Positions 44,836 to 56,029 of a stretch of DNA of 64,000 nucleotides are shown here, piece by piece (positions within the stretch are counted from its first letter, which is position 1; the number at the start of each line of letters is the position of its first letter). The stretch comes from Cristatella mucedo. Taxonomy: Eukaryota; Bryozoa; Phylactolaemata; Cristatellidae. The notes beneath the pieces are model-generated. The model was not told the DNA's origin. It was given only the letters and a program-made list of their open reading frames with translations, and ran no database searches. The stretch is from the NCBI GenBank assembly GCA_009760855.2, contig WPIO01000006.1, positions 2,716,501 to 2,780,500 on the forward strand. Reading direction: 5' to 3'. The translations under genes were made by a program, and so were the position numbers.

Positions 44836-45189
44836 CTTGTCAAAGTGATGAAAAATGCCATGTACTGCACGTTCAACGCTGATAAGAGTAGCAATAATAG
44901 GTCGCTTGTATAGCACCCTAATTGAACTTTGTCTCCAGCGACAGAGCCAGAGGAGGGCAGGGGCCATCTGCCGCCTCCCCTACAGCGGCGAAGCGACCTC
45001 GGCCGCCACATATTTCTACGCCGTCAGCAACCGTCACCGACGATGAATTTGTAACTTGGCTCTATTCAACGAGCTGCCGCCGAGTTCATGTCGAAAGAAT
45101 ACTGCGATATTGCGCTATAGTCTGTCGTTAATTGCCGGTCTAGCCCAGCCTACGTGAAAATTTTCAGATATTGCGCCCTAGATGAAAAG

Positions 45190-47445
45190 TCTGGCTTCGT
45201 ATTCAGCTAGTATTTGTTTATTTTTTTATTTATTTGGTCAATTGATTGAGCGCCGCCACTGCAGTTCACGGTGAATCCCAGACATATCCGTCGATTGCCA
45301 TATATTGCCATCGGTTGAACGCTCACGATGCATGCAAATGATGCGCACCCACTGTGAAAAGTTATGTGGAAGGAAACTTTCAGCTTCTCGAAGCCAGTTT
45401 TGCCGATTTGTCACCAATTGCAGTATTGACCCCGACAACTACTGCATATTACCATGCATTATTGACAGTCAACGAGAAAAGCAGCTTGAAACTGCCGTGG
45501 CTTCACATTGAATGCAGCGAAATGTGAAATGACAATTGAAGCTTTGGGCTGCCAATTTCTCATCGATTTGCCACGTGTGTTAGGTTATTGGGTATTGGCA
45601 TACATAGGTTATTGGCCTGGGCTATTGCTGTCGATTGTCATACATTGCTTGCGATTGTACTATCGAGATTGGTTGAAAGAATGCGATTGCACTTTAAACA
45701 TGGTTCGCTGTAATACGTAAGAAAAGTCTGAGCTTAGCCTAGCCACTTTCTTGTGAATTGCAATTGATCAAAATGGATTGCCGAATTTCCCTGGGCTATT
45801 GCTATGTATGGCCCGAGATTTTTCGCGCGTAATGGGTTGGAAATTATGTGCGTGCACAGTGAGGTGTTACGTGAAACGAGAGTTGGAGCTTCGCAATGCC
45901 GATTTCTTCACGATTTGTCTGAGAATTTTGGTATTGGCCCCTGCCATTGCCGTCGATTGCTGTGCATTTTTGACAATTTAAAGCTTGAAAATGGTATGGC
46001 TTTACTTTGAACACAATAAAAGGATATATGCAATGAGAATTTAAGCTTCGCTCAGCCAGTTTCTGATCGATTTGCCGCGGATTGTGGTGGATTGCTGCTT
46101 CGAGCAGAGTCATTGCCGTAGATTGCCATTATTTGCCAGAAATAGGTTGAAACCATTTATTTGCACTTTAAACAGGGTGCGTTTTAATATTTATTTTCGA
46201 AATCGGACCATTATAAAGCAGACGTCATTTTGTGGCGGAATGCAGTAGAATTCGGTATTGACCCGGGCCATTGCAGTCGATTGCAGTGTACTGCTGAGGA
46301 AAGCTCGGGGAAATTGCAGCGAATGTTTGAGTACGCTATAAAACAAATAGTATAGAAGTGTGCTATCATAATTAGACCTTTAAGTGTACGCCTTCTGGTC
46401 GTGCTGCAGTGGATTATGGTGAATTGCGACGAATTTTGGTGTTGGCGCGGGCCATTGCGGTAGATTACAGTGCATTGCTGCAGATCGCTAGAAGCAATTT
46501 CAGTAAAATTGTGCGATTACACAGTAGCCGAAGAGATAGCAATGTGCGACCATAACTAGAGTTTCTAAAGTACGCATTCATGTCGTTTTTCGGTGGATTG
46601 CTGTGTTGTGGAGTATGGAACCGGGCCGTTGCCGTCGATTTCAGGCATTGCGTGAGAACATGCATGAGTAACGGCGAAGAATTTTTTCGGGTGCATTTTT
46701 AACTGAGTCTAGCCTTGTACGCAATGTAAATTGGAGTTTCGTGTTGACAATTGGAGGATGATTTGCAGTGGATTACGTGGGATTACGGTATTGAATTTAA
46801 ATGTGTGTGCCCATAACACAGTGTGATTTTAATATGCATTAAAAAATGAAGCTTGACGCCATTTAGTTCTAGTCGTTTAGCCACGGATGCGGTGGATTGT
46901 GGTATTTCCCGGACCATTGCAGTTGATTCAAGTGCATTTATGAGAATGCTCATGCCAATGCATGTGAAATTTTGTGAGCACAATTTTTATGGAGTATATT
47001 GTCATACTTTACGCACAAGATTTCTTTCATTTTTTCGGTGGAATGCAGTAGATTGCAGTGGATTGCATTATTAGCCCGGGCCATTGCAACTAATTTCAGT
47101 GGACTTCGTAAGAATGCGTGAGCAGAATCGCCCGAAATTGTATGATTACACTTTAAATATAGTGTAGTGTATATTCCAAACTTTATGAAGATTTTCGCAG
47201 TTTATTTTTGGTGGCTTTGAGGCGGCATAAAGTAGATGGCCATGGATTGCGGTAGATTGTGGTCTCCGTCTTTTCAGTCAATTGCACAAGTGCCCGAGCT
47301 CGCAATGGCATGAAATTCGGTGGGCACATAAGATTGAAGGTTTACTACAATTTTCACTAGAAGTTTAAGCTCAACAACGCCAATTTCCTTTTAATTTTAG
47401 CCTTATTAGAGTGGATTGTGGTAATTCATCGAGCCCATCGACCAC
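45190..47445 (+). repeat. degenerate tandem satellite, period about 165-185 bases
   Basis: Recurrent blocks are gggccattgcagtcgattgcagtgcattg (46265), gcgggccattgcggtagatt (46447), ccgggccgttgccgtcgattt (46622), ggaccattgcagttgattca (46910) and cccgggccattgcaac (47075), with intervening tttctgatcgatttgccgcg (46060, also 45560). Spacing between equivalent blocks is near 165-185 or multiples. Units are strongly diverged. The same family occurs at 56200-57360. Confidence 0.7.
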
Positions 47446-47690
47446 CAAGCATCCCGACTAATTCCGAGCATCCGGTAACATTAGGATAGAGGCACCTGCT
47501 ACGAGACATGTCGGACTGGAAAAATCCCAGTGATTGTGACTTTGTCTCACGATTTTTCCTAATGACGACTGAACCAAAGCAGCCTAAATGCTAGCATATT
47601 GACAGTATTAAGATTTGCCTAAGAAAAAACAAAAAGTGCTCTACTATGCCATCACCGCTTGCCATTCTACTGAAGCCTACGGAGCATGCG
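47446..47690. other. no recognised feature
   Basis: Spacer between the satellite and a SINE. Confidence 0.3.
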
Positions 47691-47850
47691 CCCTGGTTTC
47701 GTCCAGGGGTTAAGGTGCTCGCCTTTAACGATCGGGGTCAAGCTGCTTGTCTTAGACGACCGAGGTTGCGGACTCGAGCCCTGCAGCATATGTGAAGCAC
47801 CTGGATAGAGATTCATTGTTCTTAGGGTGCTAAAAATGAATTATATTTAT
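47690..47850 (+). mobile_element. tRNA-derived SINE carrying a LINE-B tail
   Basis: A tRNA-like head (gtccaggggttaaggtgctcg, then box B-like ggactcgagccctgc) is joined to tgtgaagcacctggatagag, then cttagggtgctaaaaatgaa and an ATT-like end. The tail follows LINE-B's terminal signature, as at 36085-36215. Confidence 0.65.
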
Positions 47851-48018
47851 ATCAAGATCATGCATTGCTGAGCGAAGCAGTACTGAAGCATGCAGTGCTG
47901 AGCGAAAAAGAAGGCGGCTGAAACCAATGTAGTGCTGGAAATGAATCAGTGGACAAAGGAGGCGTCGGTGTCAAGTGTGCACAGCGACTGCCGCTGCTGC
48001 AGCTGCACTAGAACTTAC

Positions 48019-48560
48019 TCGTGGTGCTTCAGCTTAGCATCGAACCAGTCTGTGTAGCCGTTGACTCCGCAGCAATGCCAGAGCAGCTGCAGTGCATCGA
48101 TCGCTTCCTTCTGGTCAGTGCCGTTCGCATAATTCTCCATGGCAGCACCGAGTCCAGTGCCCAGTGCATCGCCTATGTCCTTGCTGCTCGTTGTAAATGA
48201 GACAAGGCCAAGAACTAATGTGGCTACGCCGAAAACAAGCGAGGCCAGTACTAAGTTTCTCAGACTAGTGACGCTTCGGCTGGCCTCGCGTGCAGAATCT
48301 GTGGAGCTGTTAAGTCCGACCTTTACCAATGCCACAGACGCAAAGATAGACAGGGGACCAATTACGATCAGGCTTATGGGAAGCCACTGAAACGCTTGAC
48401 CAACCATGAAGTAGCGTATGCGAGACAGCTCAGTGATCGTTAACGCGCCCAGTAACGAAACAGCGAGAAGCAGTAGAATCAAGGTTACGCTGACGGCTTG
48501 TACGATCGTGGTGCCTAGCACTTTTCTGCCGTTGGCTGAAAGCCACAGAGAGCATTGCAT
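48019..48560 (-). CDS. tetraspanin family protein, exon
   Basis: This is a minus-strand exon of about 181 codons from an ATG at 48560 to a strong donor, cacga|gtaagt, at 48019/48018. It predicts three of the four tetraspanin membrane spans: residues 20-43, 58-82 and 102-123, followed by the start of the large extracellular loop with the diagnostic CCG motif (residues 163-165, HCCGVNGYTDW). The fourth span and the later loop cysteines must lie in exons further down (below 48000), which I could not find. Tetraspanins organise membrane protein assemblies. Odd points: the cytosolic loop between spans 2 and 3 is longer than usual, and the usual short charged N-terminus is unclear. An upstream ATG at 48624 is in another frame, and ctctctgtggctttcag just inside the frame could be a splice acceptor, so the first residues are uncertain. 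Confidence 0.75.
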
Positions 48561-48564
48561 ATCC

Positions 48565-49455
48565 TATTAGCGGCTTGCGCTTCGCTGGCAGCGTGCTGAT
48601 AAATGACGTCGTTGCGTTCGCCATTTGAAAGAAGATTTCTCAACGCTGCGATTATTTCTTGCCTCCTTAAGAAGAGGCGGCGCCTTCAGATGTTACTGAG
48701 AAAAAAATTAACGTTGACTTGAATAGCGGCACAATCGCAGATAGGCGTCGGAGTACTTTAAAAACGTAGGTGAGTTTCACCTTTTAGCCAGGAAGTCGCA
48801 TGCTACTGTTGCTCGTATGCTTCACTAAGAATTGAATCCAAACTATTAAATCCATGTGACATAATTTATCAAATTGAACGCAATTGAAGCCGAAAGCAGT
48901 AGCCGCTTCAAATCATGCTAAAAGGCTAAGCTAGTCTACATGATCTTGAAGCAGATCGCTATTATAAATATATAATTTATTTTAGACAGCACACAAGTAA
49001 TTTGTACTACACATTCACACTAACTTTAGCGGAGCTTTTTATTTCAATCGGTCTATTCTGTCGGCAAACTCGGAACTTGAAAAGGCAGACTTTCCGAAAA
49101 TGGTACTATAAATCAAAAGAAGCTAACTAATGCTGCTTTCGACGAGAGCGTGCAATGCATGCCACGCAGTACAGACCAGTGTGTATGTCCTTGTATTTCA
49201 AGTCCTGACAGCAATTGTGACAGCTAAATACTTTTTGGTAGATAGGATGATAGCTTCAACACAAGTATTATGCTCAGGACTTCATACATCAGTACAGATA
49301 AATGATATCCACGGTTTTATAATTGGAATGCTTCAATAAAGATGCCCATTGATGTACGCCGAGCGCATGTTGACGAATAGCAAGCTATAGTCGTCCAATT
49401 ACCAGCGATCTTTAATATTAAATTTCCGCTTATTTATTAATCACCGGCTGCAGTG
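48565..49455. other. region upstream of the tetraspanin exon, no recognised feature
   Basis: It would contain the 5' exon or promoter of the tetraspanin gene, but I could not identify a donor or transcription start. AT-rich, with no repeat family recognised. Confidence 0.3.
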
Positions 49456-49459
49456 GCGT

Positions 49460-50385
49460 ATCAGCTTGTTTTGGTAGTACAGCCACAATAGAGCTGCACC
49501 AATCTAGCCGCGACAGAACAGGGGAGCTAGTTAAAAAAATTTGTAAGCCACCGTGGTAGACATTCCGCGTTTAATGGTCTATTTTGTCGGACTTTTTTAG
49601 ACAGGGATACCACATCTAAATTAGTCCATGTACTTGTGACATCCAGTCTCTCTTCTGTAACTCACTGCTTGCTGGTCTACCGGTCGGTGTAATCAGGCGT
49701 TTACCGCTAGTGCAAAACTCTGCAGCTAGGCTCATCTGTCGTGAGCATCGAAGTTGCCACATCTCATCACTTCTCGCCGACCTGCACTGGCTCCCAATCA
49801 AGTAGCGCATGGGCCCTATTGTTCTTTGACTTACTTGTAGGTCCCTTCATTCTCTGATTCCAGCCTACCTATCTGAGCTACCCCTCACCAGGTGAAGAAT
49901 CGTACAACCCGCTGTTCTGACTCAAATCGTTAGCCATACCTCGTGCAAATATCTAAACCGTTGGAGACCGTGCCTTTAGCTTGTATGCTCCCAAAGCCTG
50001 GATCTCGCTACCCACCCACGTCGCAACGTCCCCTGACATGATAACATTTAAAAAAGCATACAGCGTACCTTTTGATTACTGAATTTGGTGGGTATTTGTG
50101 ATTCGTCCATCGTGTGCATGTACCTGCTTACACTATTCCTGCTGCTTGTGGATGTTACCATCAAACATTTGGTAATTTTATATACAGCATTTGGAAAGCG
50201 TGCTAGAGATAGATTCAGTTCTCTGAGGACGCTGCAGAAATTTATTATTATTATTGTTATTATTAGCATTATTCCCTATTCTTAGATAGGGATCGAATGT
50301 GACGACTAGCTTTTTAGGCAGTCTTCTTCATCAAACTTTCAAAATATAAGCAGTTTTTAAAGGCGGCACCTAAATTCTGACCACA
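49460..50385 (-). mobile_element. LINE-A fragment, inverted, split by LINE-B
   Basis: The minus strand matches LINE-A RT-thumb sequence in two pieces, 49460-49565 (compare 42820-42900) and 50275-50385 (compare 42905-42990). These are consecutive in the family. The gap holds a plus-strand LINE-B insertion. Confidence 0.7.
49590..50272 (+). mobile_element. LINE-B 3' part nested in LINE-A
   Basis: It starts with the AKIRACLDRDTTSKLVH-equivalent (agacagggataccacatcta). It runs through the C-terminal region and a shortened 3' UTR to the tail (agattcagttctctgaggac) and ATT repeats. Confidence 0.75.
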
Positions 50386-50399
50386 CTGTGACGGTAGTA

Positions 50400-51075
50400 C
50401 AACAGCGTTACCTGGATCTGGCTAGGCTGGATTATTGCAATTCCATTTTGCCTGGGCTACTGAAAGAAACCACTAGACCACAGCAGTTTGTTATGTATGT
50501 GGCTGCAAGGCTTGTTAGAAAATTTTAGATGTTCAGCCATGTGTCTCTTTTGCTGAAGGACCTTTATTGGCTTCTGGTTGATCAACGGATACAGAATAAA
50601 GTTCTTACGCTGATCCACGAGGCCCACCAATAATTTTCTCCTTCCTATCTATCTTAACTGCTGCACCAGTTTCAGCCTGCTCGTGCCACAAGGCTCTCTG
50701 TGGACAATAAATTTAGCTATTCCGTTCCTCTACTTAATGGCCGTTGGCGACAGAAGCTTTAGTTCTGCAGGTCCTAGACTGTACAACTCACGTGCACATT
50801 CTTTTACGAAACACAATTTACTCTCATTCTGCCGACTATTGCACATCCTTTGCATGCGTCCTGGGCAGCTGCGTCCATGCGGATCACTACATTTCTAACA
50901 GCCAGTCTGACTGAGCTGTTCTTCTCCATTTCTCTTTTTTTGCTCAAGAGGAAGACAGTTGGCTAGCGCATGCGTGCCGAAAGCCGCTTAGGCTTTGAGT
51001 GAGTGAGAGAAAACTCTCTTGCGTAACTCCCACTTAGTCTTTGTGGCCTTTCATAGTTACGGATGGAGATACGTG
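50400..51075 (+). mobile_element. LINE-A C-terminal and 3' end, decayed
   Basis: It begins at the SRLDYCN-equivalent (ctggattattgcaattccat) and runs through DNKFSYSVPLL-like sequence, ctgcaggtcctagactgtac, and the terminal catagttacggatggagata. Confidence 0.75.
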
Positions 51076-51392
51076 ACAAAAAAGGAAAACCAGAATGGGG
51101 GAAAGGTTGGCTATCACGAGGCGTGCACAGCCATATGCGAGCCACTTTCGCCTTACACTCAACTTCCGGCAGCAGTGGTCCGTGCAGCGAGCTTGCGGAG
51201 CAACAGAGGTCGGTGGACGCTGTGTGTGGCGCTGTGTGTTTTCTTGTCGGGAGCTCGAGCGAATCAGGCTACTCGGGTAGAAGGCACTAGATGAGCAACT
51301 AGCAACTAGTCTGGTAAAACTTCGGCCCCACGTCCCCGCTGCTGCTCTGTCAGTACCACTGACGTAGCTCAATGCACCATTACCCGAATAAT
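51076..51392. other. no recognised feature
   Basis: Moderately GC-rich. Overlapping short frames exist on both strands, but none can be supported. Confidence 0.3.
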
Positions 51393-51394
51393 AA

Positions 51395-52225
51395 TATTAA
51401 TAATAATAATGCACTTGATAAAGCGCCCTTAGATAACTCAATCTCTTTTTTCTAGGCGCTTTATATTTTCTGAAAAATAAAATTATGCTTGATAAGCAAC
51501 ATAAATAACACGGTTAATGGTGACATGCACAGGGTCAGCATGCAAGTCTGGTTAGTGGCAGCATGCACAGTGTCAGTATGCATAAGCACATCAAGGACGA
51601 ATCCCAGGGACCCACTAAATGCTGCCCTAAATAGGTATGTTTTTAAGTTCTTTTCAAATGTGGTCGAGTCAGTGGATGTTGTGATGCAAGTCGGGAGTGA
51701 GTTCCAGGCTTTGGGAGCATACGAACTAAATGCACGGTCTCCAAAGGATCTGAGGTTTGTACGAGGTATTGGTAAACTGTTGGATTCCAAAAAGCGGATG
51801 ATACTATGCTTGGCCTGGTGGGGGAGTAGATCTGAAAGATAGGCTGGAGCCAAAGAATGAAATGACCTAAAAGTGAGCGATAAAACTTTGAAGTCGATAC
51901 GTTGCTTGACTGGTAGCCAGTGCAGGTCGGCGAGAAGTGGGGTGATGTGGCAACTTCTACGCTCACGACAGACAAGCCTAGCTGCTGCGTTTTGCACCAG
52001 CTGTAATCGCCTGATCGCACATGCCGGTAGGCCAGCAAGCAGTCAGTTACAGAAGTCAAGACGGGATGTCACAGATGCATGGACTAACTTGGACGTGGTA
52101 TCCTTATCTAAACAAGCCCGAATTTTAGCAATATTATGTATCTTAAAGTAGGCAGACTTGATTGTGAAGCTGATGCCGTCGTCTAACGAGATCTCACTTT
52201 GGAATATGACAGCTAAATTTCAAAT
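51395..52225 (-). mobile_element. LINE-B 3' part, inverted
   Basis: Reversed ATT repeats, tail (aaagcgcccttagataactc, ctaggcgctttatattttct), 3' UTR, then an open stretch of about 178 codons from the C-terminal region (HITPLLADLHWLPVKQRIDF, then SLAPAYLSDLLPHQAKHS). It ends near a diverged RT block at 52200. Confidence 0.8.
51461..51997 (-). pseudogene. LINE-B C-terminal domain fragment
   Basis: This is a 178-codon open stretch of the conserved post-RT helical region of CR1/L2-type LINE proteins: NAAARLVCRERRSCHITPLL, DLHWLPVKQRIDFK, LAPAYLSDLLPHQ and RTNLRSFGDRAFSSYAPKAW. It lacks RT motifs and the endonuclease, so it is a truncated copy, although its frame is well kept. Confidence 0.65.
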
Positions 52226-52491
52226 AACTTGCGGTTTCATTTAATTGATGACTGCCCCTGATAGTCGCACGAGTGGGCTGTGACACTCGATGTGGTAGGC
52301 AGTCGGGATGTGCCATTAGAGATTGTTATTACAAGATAGTCGGGGGAGGCACTCCGGTGGGCGAGTGGGGCGAAGAGAGTCGTGCTTAGCCCAGCTCTGT
52401 GAGTGATGAAACAAACTGATAGCGTTGCTCATCGGCTACCGTTCTGTGTTGTTCGCGACGATAGCACAAGCTACAAGCTATTTCGGCCGTA

Positions 52492-53060
52492 ATGGAGAAC
52501 GCAAAGTTCAGCCCCATCGTCAGTTAAATCGACGGCAGCGGAGATTTTGCAGGCTGGGTTGGAAAGTTTGATCTGGCAGAGATTCAAGGTATTTTTGTTG
52601 CCGACCGCCACAAATTCCTGCTCTCTTTTCTAATCGGCGGAGCGTTCGCCCTGTGCCAAAGCATCGCTGTACAGGCGAAGAAAGACTATACCATCGTAAA
52701 AGAGGCTCTTCTGGCTGCATTTTCGGAGGATAAATTTAAAGCTTGTGAGGAGCTCACGACACGGTGGCTCCAAGCTGAGGAATCAGTCGACATATGTGCA
52801 TCAATTTTGGCTTGGTTGGCCGGACTGGTGAGTGCGGCTGCGATGGATGCAAAGCCTGCTAAAATGCACTTTTGTCACCCCGCTTCCAGAGGACATCCGA
52901 AAGCAGCTACGCACGGCGCTCGACAAGATGGCGACTTCCGAGGTCGTTGAGTGTGCTCGAGCGCTTACGAATTGCCAGGAGCCGAGCTAGGCGGCTGCTG
53001 CTGAGGCACTAGGAGCTAGAGGCTCTCGCCCGACTCCAGGAAAGCGTTTTGTTTCGCCCG
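52492..53060 (+). pseudogene. retrotransposon gag-like region
   Basis: The frame starting at ATG 52492 has a stop at 52527. Beyond it comes a Gag-like stretch: GDFAGWVGKFDLAEIQGIF, then HKFLLSFLIGGAFALCQ, then KKDYTIVKEALLAAFSEDKF and EELTTRWLQAEESVD. After a frame change it reads on as LPEDIRKQLRTALDKMATSE. It would form the capsid-like part of the element. Confidence 0.55.
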
Positions 53061-53292
53061 AAAAATGGAAGGGCAAAGGCAAACAGCTCGCGACTGCCGT
53101 TCGTTGCAAAGGCAGCGAAGGCTGTGTTTTTTATGCGGGGACGACTCGCACCTAGCAGCGATATGTCCGGAGTGTCGCACCGATGTGCAGCCAAAAAACG
53201 AATAAGTGGAAGTGCATGTTATAGCACAGGCGGTTTCCCCTGCTTGTCAACTCGACTGCCAACAATAAAGGTTCCCCAACGGCGGTCGTATT

Positions 53293-53508
53293 ATGAAGAC
53301 ACTCCTTGATACTGGCTGCTCTCGGTCGATTGTGACTAAATCGGCGGTACTGCGTGCCACCTCGACACAGTCTTATCTGGCTAACGAGCCTGTAATAACG
53401 TTTAATGGAGCAGTCGCTCGTTGCCAGTCGGCGTGCCGCATGACATGCTATGTGCAGCGCATCGCAAAAGAGCTGGACTGCCTCGTATCCAAGATCGTAC
53501 CGGGGTAA
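53293..53508 (+). pseudogene. retrotransposon aspartic protease fragment
   Basis: It holds LLDTGCSRSIVTKSAVL, with the aspartic-protease DTG catalytic triad, then SCRMTCYVQRIAKELDCLV. The protein continues in the next frame with MLIGMDAVRQL (53512), the usual flap/C-terminal protease strand. Confidence 0.65.
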
Positions 53509-53713
53509 GATATGCTCATTGGCATGGATGCTGTGCGGCAGCTGAGAAGACCTTTAATGGGCGGGGCAATTAAATCGGGGCACTGTCAAGCAACGTCAGT
53601 GTTTCCGATAGCGACTTTTCGGCCAGTGTACCGTGACGGAAAATGGGTCGTAAAGTGGCATTGGGCCGACGGTGTGACTTCTACCACCCTTGTAAACCGC
53701 ATCAAAGCTTACC

Positions 53714-54870
53714 GTGTGTCCGCCAACTTGCAGGCCGACTGCGATAAGGAGATCCGAGTGGATCCAACTCGGCTGGCTGAAGCCTTACGAAGGGAAGCGT
53801 GAAGGCCTCGTGCCGCTAATGGCAGTGTTCCAGAGTAATAAAGACAAAGTGCGGCCCGTTTTAGACTACCGCGAGCAGAACCAACACGTTTCCAGCCACA
53901 CTGCCAACGGCGACGTTTGCAGCGAGAAACTTCGGGCATGGCGCAGCATGGGAAGTAACGTCAGCATTATCGACCTTCGTAAAGCGTATTTACAGCTTTA
54001 TGTCGACCCTTCCCTGTGGAAATACAAGGTTGTCGCCTACCAGGGGATGCAGTACTGCCTTACGCGGCTAGGATTTGGATTAAATGTAGAACATAAGATA
54101 ATGACCACCGTGTTAACCCACGGGTTCGCTAAGGCACTTACTCATACGTGGACGATATAATCGCCAACCATGATATTGTCACGAATGAACGCGCCATCTC
54201 TGTCCTTCGACAGTTCGGGTTGAAGCTAAGCCCCCGGAAAAATTGGTCGGAGGTCGCGTACTAGGGCTTCGCGTCACCGACCATGAAGGGAAGCTTAAGT
54301 GGGGCACAGATAACGACGTTGAACCGCTACCTCAGTTTGCGACCCGGAGGCAGCTTTTCTCCTAGTCTGGACAGTTAACGGGCCATTTTCCCGTTGCCGG
54401 GTGGCTTCGACCGGCCTGCAGCTACGTAAACAGAGCTATAAAAGACCTGCCGTGGGATCCCGAGGTTACGGAGGACGTCCTTAAGATGGCACAGGGGATC
54501 AGCCGACTCGTGATAAGAGGATCCAGCATCCGGACTGTGGAGTGCGCAGTCGCCACCCAGCGGACAGGTATGGTGCGACGAAAGCAGCTTAGCGATAGGT
54601 GCCTGCTTGCAAATTGAGGGCAGACTGTCGATGATGCCTCTTGGCTTAGAAAATCAGATGGCGTAGCGCATATAAACCTGGCCGAACTCGAGGCTGCCAT
54701 AAAGGGCCTAAACTTAGCCCTGGCCTGGGGCCTGCATGAGATCGAATTGTTTACTGACTCGGCCAATAAGCATTCGTGGCTTCGATCGCTTGTCGATGGC
54801 GATAAGCCTACCCGTACGCGAGGTCTAGGCGAGGCATTGGCGCGAAGGCGGACAGCAGTAATACGCAGAT
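53714..54870 (+). pseudogene. retrotransposon reverse transcriptase and RNase H remnant
   Basis: RT blocks in order: KVRPVLDYREQN, then NVSIIDLRKAYLQLYVD (motif A), YQGMQYCLTRLGFGLN, and after a frameshift near 54135 the catalytic SYVDDII (54142-54162). An RNase H-like segment follows with HINLAELEAAIKGLNLAL and IELFTDSAN (about 54680-54765). The order and wording suit Ty3/Gypsy-like elements known from arthropods and nematodes. Several frameshifts inactivate it. Confidence 0.7.
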
Positions 54871-54889
54871 GCTGTTTTCGTTCCATATT

Positions 54890-55860
54890 TTGACAAAAAG
54901 AATTCCGGGTTTACCATCAATTTTTCATGCGACTGCTCAAGGGCATTTTATGGTATGACCTTCAATAGCGGGAGCCAGCCAGCCTCGCTTCATTATAGAA
55001 AACTAGAGCTCACTGCCTGTGGACTCGCTTCGCTGAGCCGTGGTAGAATTACACGTCTACTACACGTCACTCCTGGAAGTACTGGTCGCTATCTTGCCTC
55101 GTGACGTAGCGAAGAACGTACGGACTTTATCACTTTAATTAGTAGACGTAGTATTCCGACTTTTACAATCAAGTTTCACCCCATTTCCGCATGCGTGTTA
55201 TCATAGATGGCCTCTAATGGCCCAGCAAGCGCTATATTTTTTGAATTGCCATATAGGCGTCACGAAACTCCAGTTTTGGCATCATATTAGAGAAAAAAAT
55301 GTTCCGGGTTTACTCACATAATTTCATGTCATCGAGAATGCTCGTACTTAAGCTATGATCTCCAATGGAATGGACCCTAGTTATCCCTATGTGTTTTGAG
55401 CTTCTATATCGCTGCTACTTTCACGATAACTTTTGCGTATCAAAGGCTTTAAGTTCGCATTGCAGAAAACTGTTACAGATTTACCCATCAAATTTCAAGT
55501 GATTTCGCGTGCCCGTTGTTGTGATATGGCCTCGAACGGCCGGGGCTAGTTAACATTTCAGCTGCGACGCAGCAAGTATTTCTACAAAAACTGTCGCGTA
55601 ACAGAGGGTTAGATTCCACATTATAAGAAGCAATGTTCCAGGCTTACCCACATAATGCCACACATGGGTGCTTTAGTGGTTTGACCTTCAATAGCCCGGA
55701 AGAGCAAGCCACGCTACTTATTTTACCTGATCGCTGTATGCGATCGCATGAAATTCAGTGGGTAGACCCGGAACATTGTTTTCTATACTGCGGAACCAAA
55801 CCCACAGTAACGCGACACTTATTGCAATAAATACTAGCTGTATCACAGCTGAGGTCATGA
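54890..55860 (-). repeat. degenerate satellite array, orientation opposite to 56030-57360
   Basis: Blocks gttccgggtttactcacata (55302), agatttacccatcaaatttc (55474) and gttccaggcttacccacata (55633) recur about 160-170 bases apart, with an earlier one at 54903. The reverse complement of this phrase appears in forward orientation at 56090-56120 (gaaattcgatgggtaaaccc). Confidence 0.6.
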
Positions 55861-55867
55861 TATTCCC

Positions 55868-56015
55868 GGGGGTAAAGTTCTGCTCTTCACGACATAGGTC
55901 GTGGGTTCGAATCCTGCAGTGGCCAATCCTTTGTTGTCAAGTGCAAGCGGCGGTGCAAGCTGTTGAGGTTCTTCTGCCGCTATGCAAATGAGGCTGCTAA
56001 ATCAACTAGTATTAT
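55868..56015 (+). mobile_element. tRNA-derived SINE between opposed satellite arrays
   Basis: A perfect box B ggttcgaatcc (55904-55914), body caagcggcggtgcaagctgt, and tail gttcttctgccgctatgcaa, then gaggctgctaaatcaactag. It matches the 38738 copy. The box A region is degraded. Confidence 0.7.
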
Positions 56016-56029
56016 CAACATGAAGTGAG

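Larger units (their letters stand above)
52260..54900 (+). mobile_element. LTR-retrotransposon gag-pol remnant without visible LTRs
   Basis: A leader is followed by a gag-like start (ATG at 52492, soon stopped), then protease, RT and RNase H pieces in several frames. The order protease-RT-RNase H and the RT/RNase H wording resemble a Ty3/Gypsy-like group. I found no repeated LTR at either side; satellite DNA begins at about 54890. Confidence 0.7.

Noticed and set aside
45190-47445. Possible CRISPR-like array
   Set aside because: Units are long, strongly diverged and lack constant-length spacers. The context is eukaryotic, so it is a degenerate satellite.
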